A stretch of DNA of 6,524 nt from an uncultured Candidatus Competibacteraceae bacterium. GTDB taxonomy: Bacteria > Pseudomonadota > Gammaproteobacteria > Competibacterales > Competibacteraceae. The stretch lies in NCBI GenBank assembly GCA_937872125.1, contig CALMNY010000252.1, positions 1 through 6,524 of the forward strand, in the 5' to 3' direction. The first letter of the stretch is position 1, and the number at the start of each line of letters is the position of its first letter. Shown here in pieces: positions 6,449 through 6,524 of this stretch. Made by a program: the position numbers and the translations under genes. Under the pieces are notes generated by a model. The model was not told the origin of the DNA. It searched no databases and saw only the letters and a program-made list of their open reading frames with translations.

Positions 6449-6477
6449 GAGGCTGTCAAAAAACTAACTTGTTGATT
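6449..6477. mobile_element. Solo end of the same repeat family as the 57-bp element
   Basis: It begins GAGGCTGTCAAAAAACTAA and matches the left 29 bases of the miniature element (5247-5275) at 22 positions, ending with the same TTGATT. Beyond that the two differ, and REP sequence starts at once. The three bases outside the end are TAA, which fits a TNA target. It is either one end of a larger element leaving the window or a broken copy. On the minus strand it carries a perfect TTGACA (6454-6459) facing selD. No good -10 lies 16 to 18 bases further, so I do not call a promoter. Confidence 0.55.
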
Positions 6478-6524
6478 GTAGGAGCGGCCTTGGCCGCGAT
6501 ATGAGGGTCAGCAATCGCGGCCAA
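6478..6524. repeat. GTAG-type REP sequence, paired (REPIN-like), cut by window end
   Basis: The first unit is GTAGGAGCGGCCTTGGCCGC with GA following, containing the palindrome GCGGCC-TT-GGCCGC (6484-6497). After a 15-base spacer, TCGCGGCCAA (6515-6524) is the exact reverse complement of 6490-6499, so a second inverted unit begins and is cut off. A GTAG or GTGG foot before a GC-rich hairpin marks REP elements moved by RAYT (TnpA-REP) transposases in Pseudomonas and Stenotrophomonas relatives. Such units occur in many copies between genes. This one lies upstream of selD. Confidence 0.75.

Overview
The window looks like chromosomal DNA of a GC-rich proteobacterium. A gammaproteobacterium is my best guess, from the GTAG-type REP sequence at the right edge and the style of the selD protein. 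No rRNA, tRNA or phylogenetic marker fixes the host. All five convincing genes lie on the minus strand and read right to left.

Right part (5343-6524): a complete selD (selenide, water dikinase) in its cysteine form. Just upstream is a half transposon-like end (6449-6477) joined directly to a REP/REPIN-type palindrome that runs off the window. Downstream, between selD and the next gene, is a 57-bp miniature inverted-repeat element (5247-5303). Twenty bases of its right end match the sequence upstream of selD perfectly in inverted orientation, so selD sits inside a 20-bp inverted repeat pair.

Centre and left (266-5089): four co-directional genes, probably one transcription unit. In reading order they are (1) a 439-residue protein with an RsbW-like HATPase N-terminus fused to a degenerate GNAT-like region; (2) a histidinol-phosphate-aminotransferase-like PLP enzyme, whose GTG start overlaps the previous stop by 4 bp behind a G7 run; (3) a 12-helix MFS transporter; (4) a 352-residue GNAT-family protein. 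By eye, the first and last proteins share a roughly 290-residue layout, as if one is the ATPase-fused and acetyl-CoA-loop-less relative of the other. The set (PLP aminotransferase, GNAT, exporter-type MFS and an ATPase/GNAT fusion) suggests making or modifying and exporting a small amino compound, with the fusion protein as sensor or regulator. That is inference: I do not recognise this gene set as a named pathway. It is the best candidate for an undescribed system here.

Left edge (1-265): no gene I can support, only a possible tail of a plus-strand gene and two small hairpins. Non-coding DNA elsewhere is short. It holds a 9-bp-unit tandem repeat between the aminotransferase and MFS genes, a 13-bp palindrome overlapping the ribosome binding site of the first operon gene, and the mobile-element remnants around selD.
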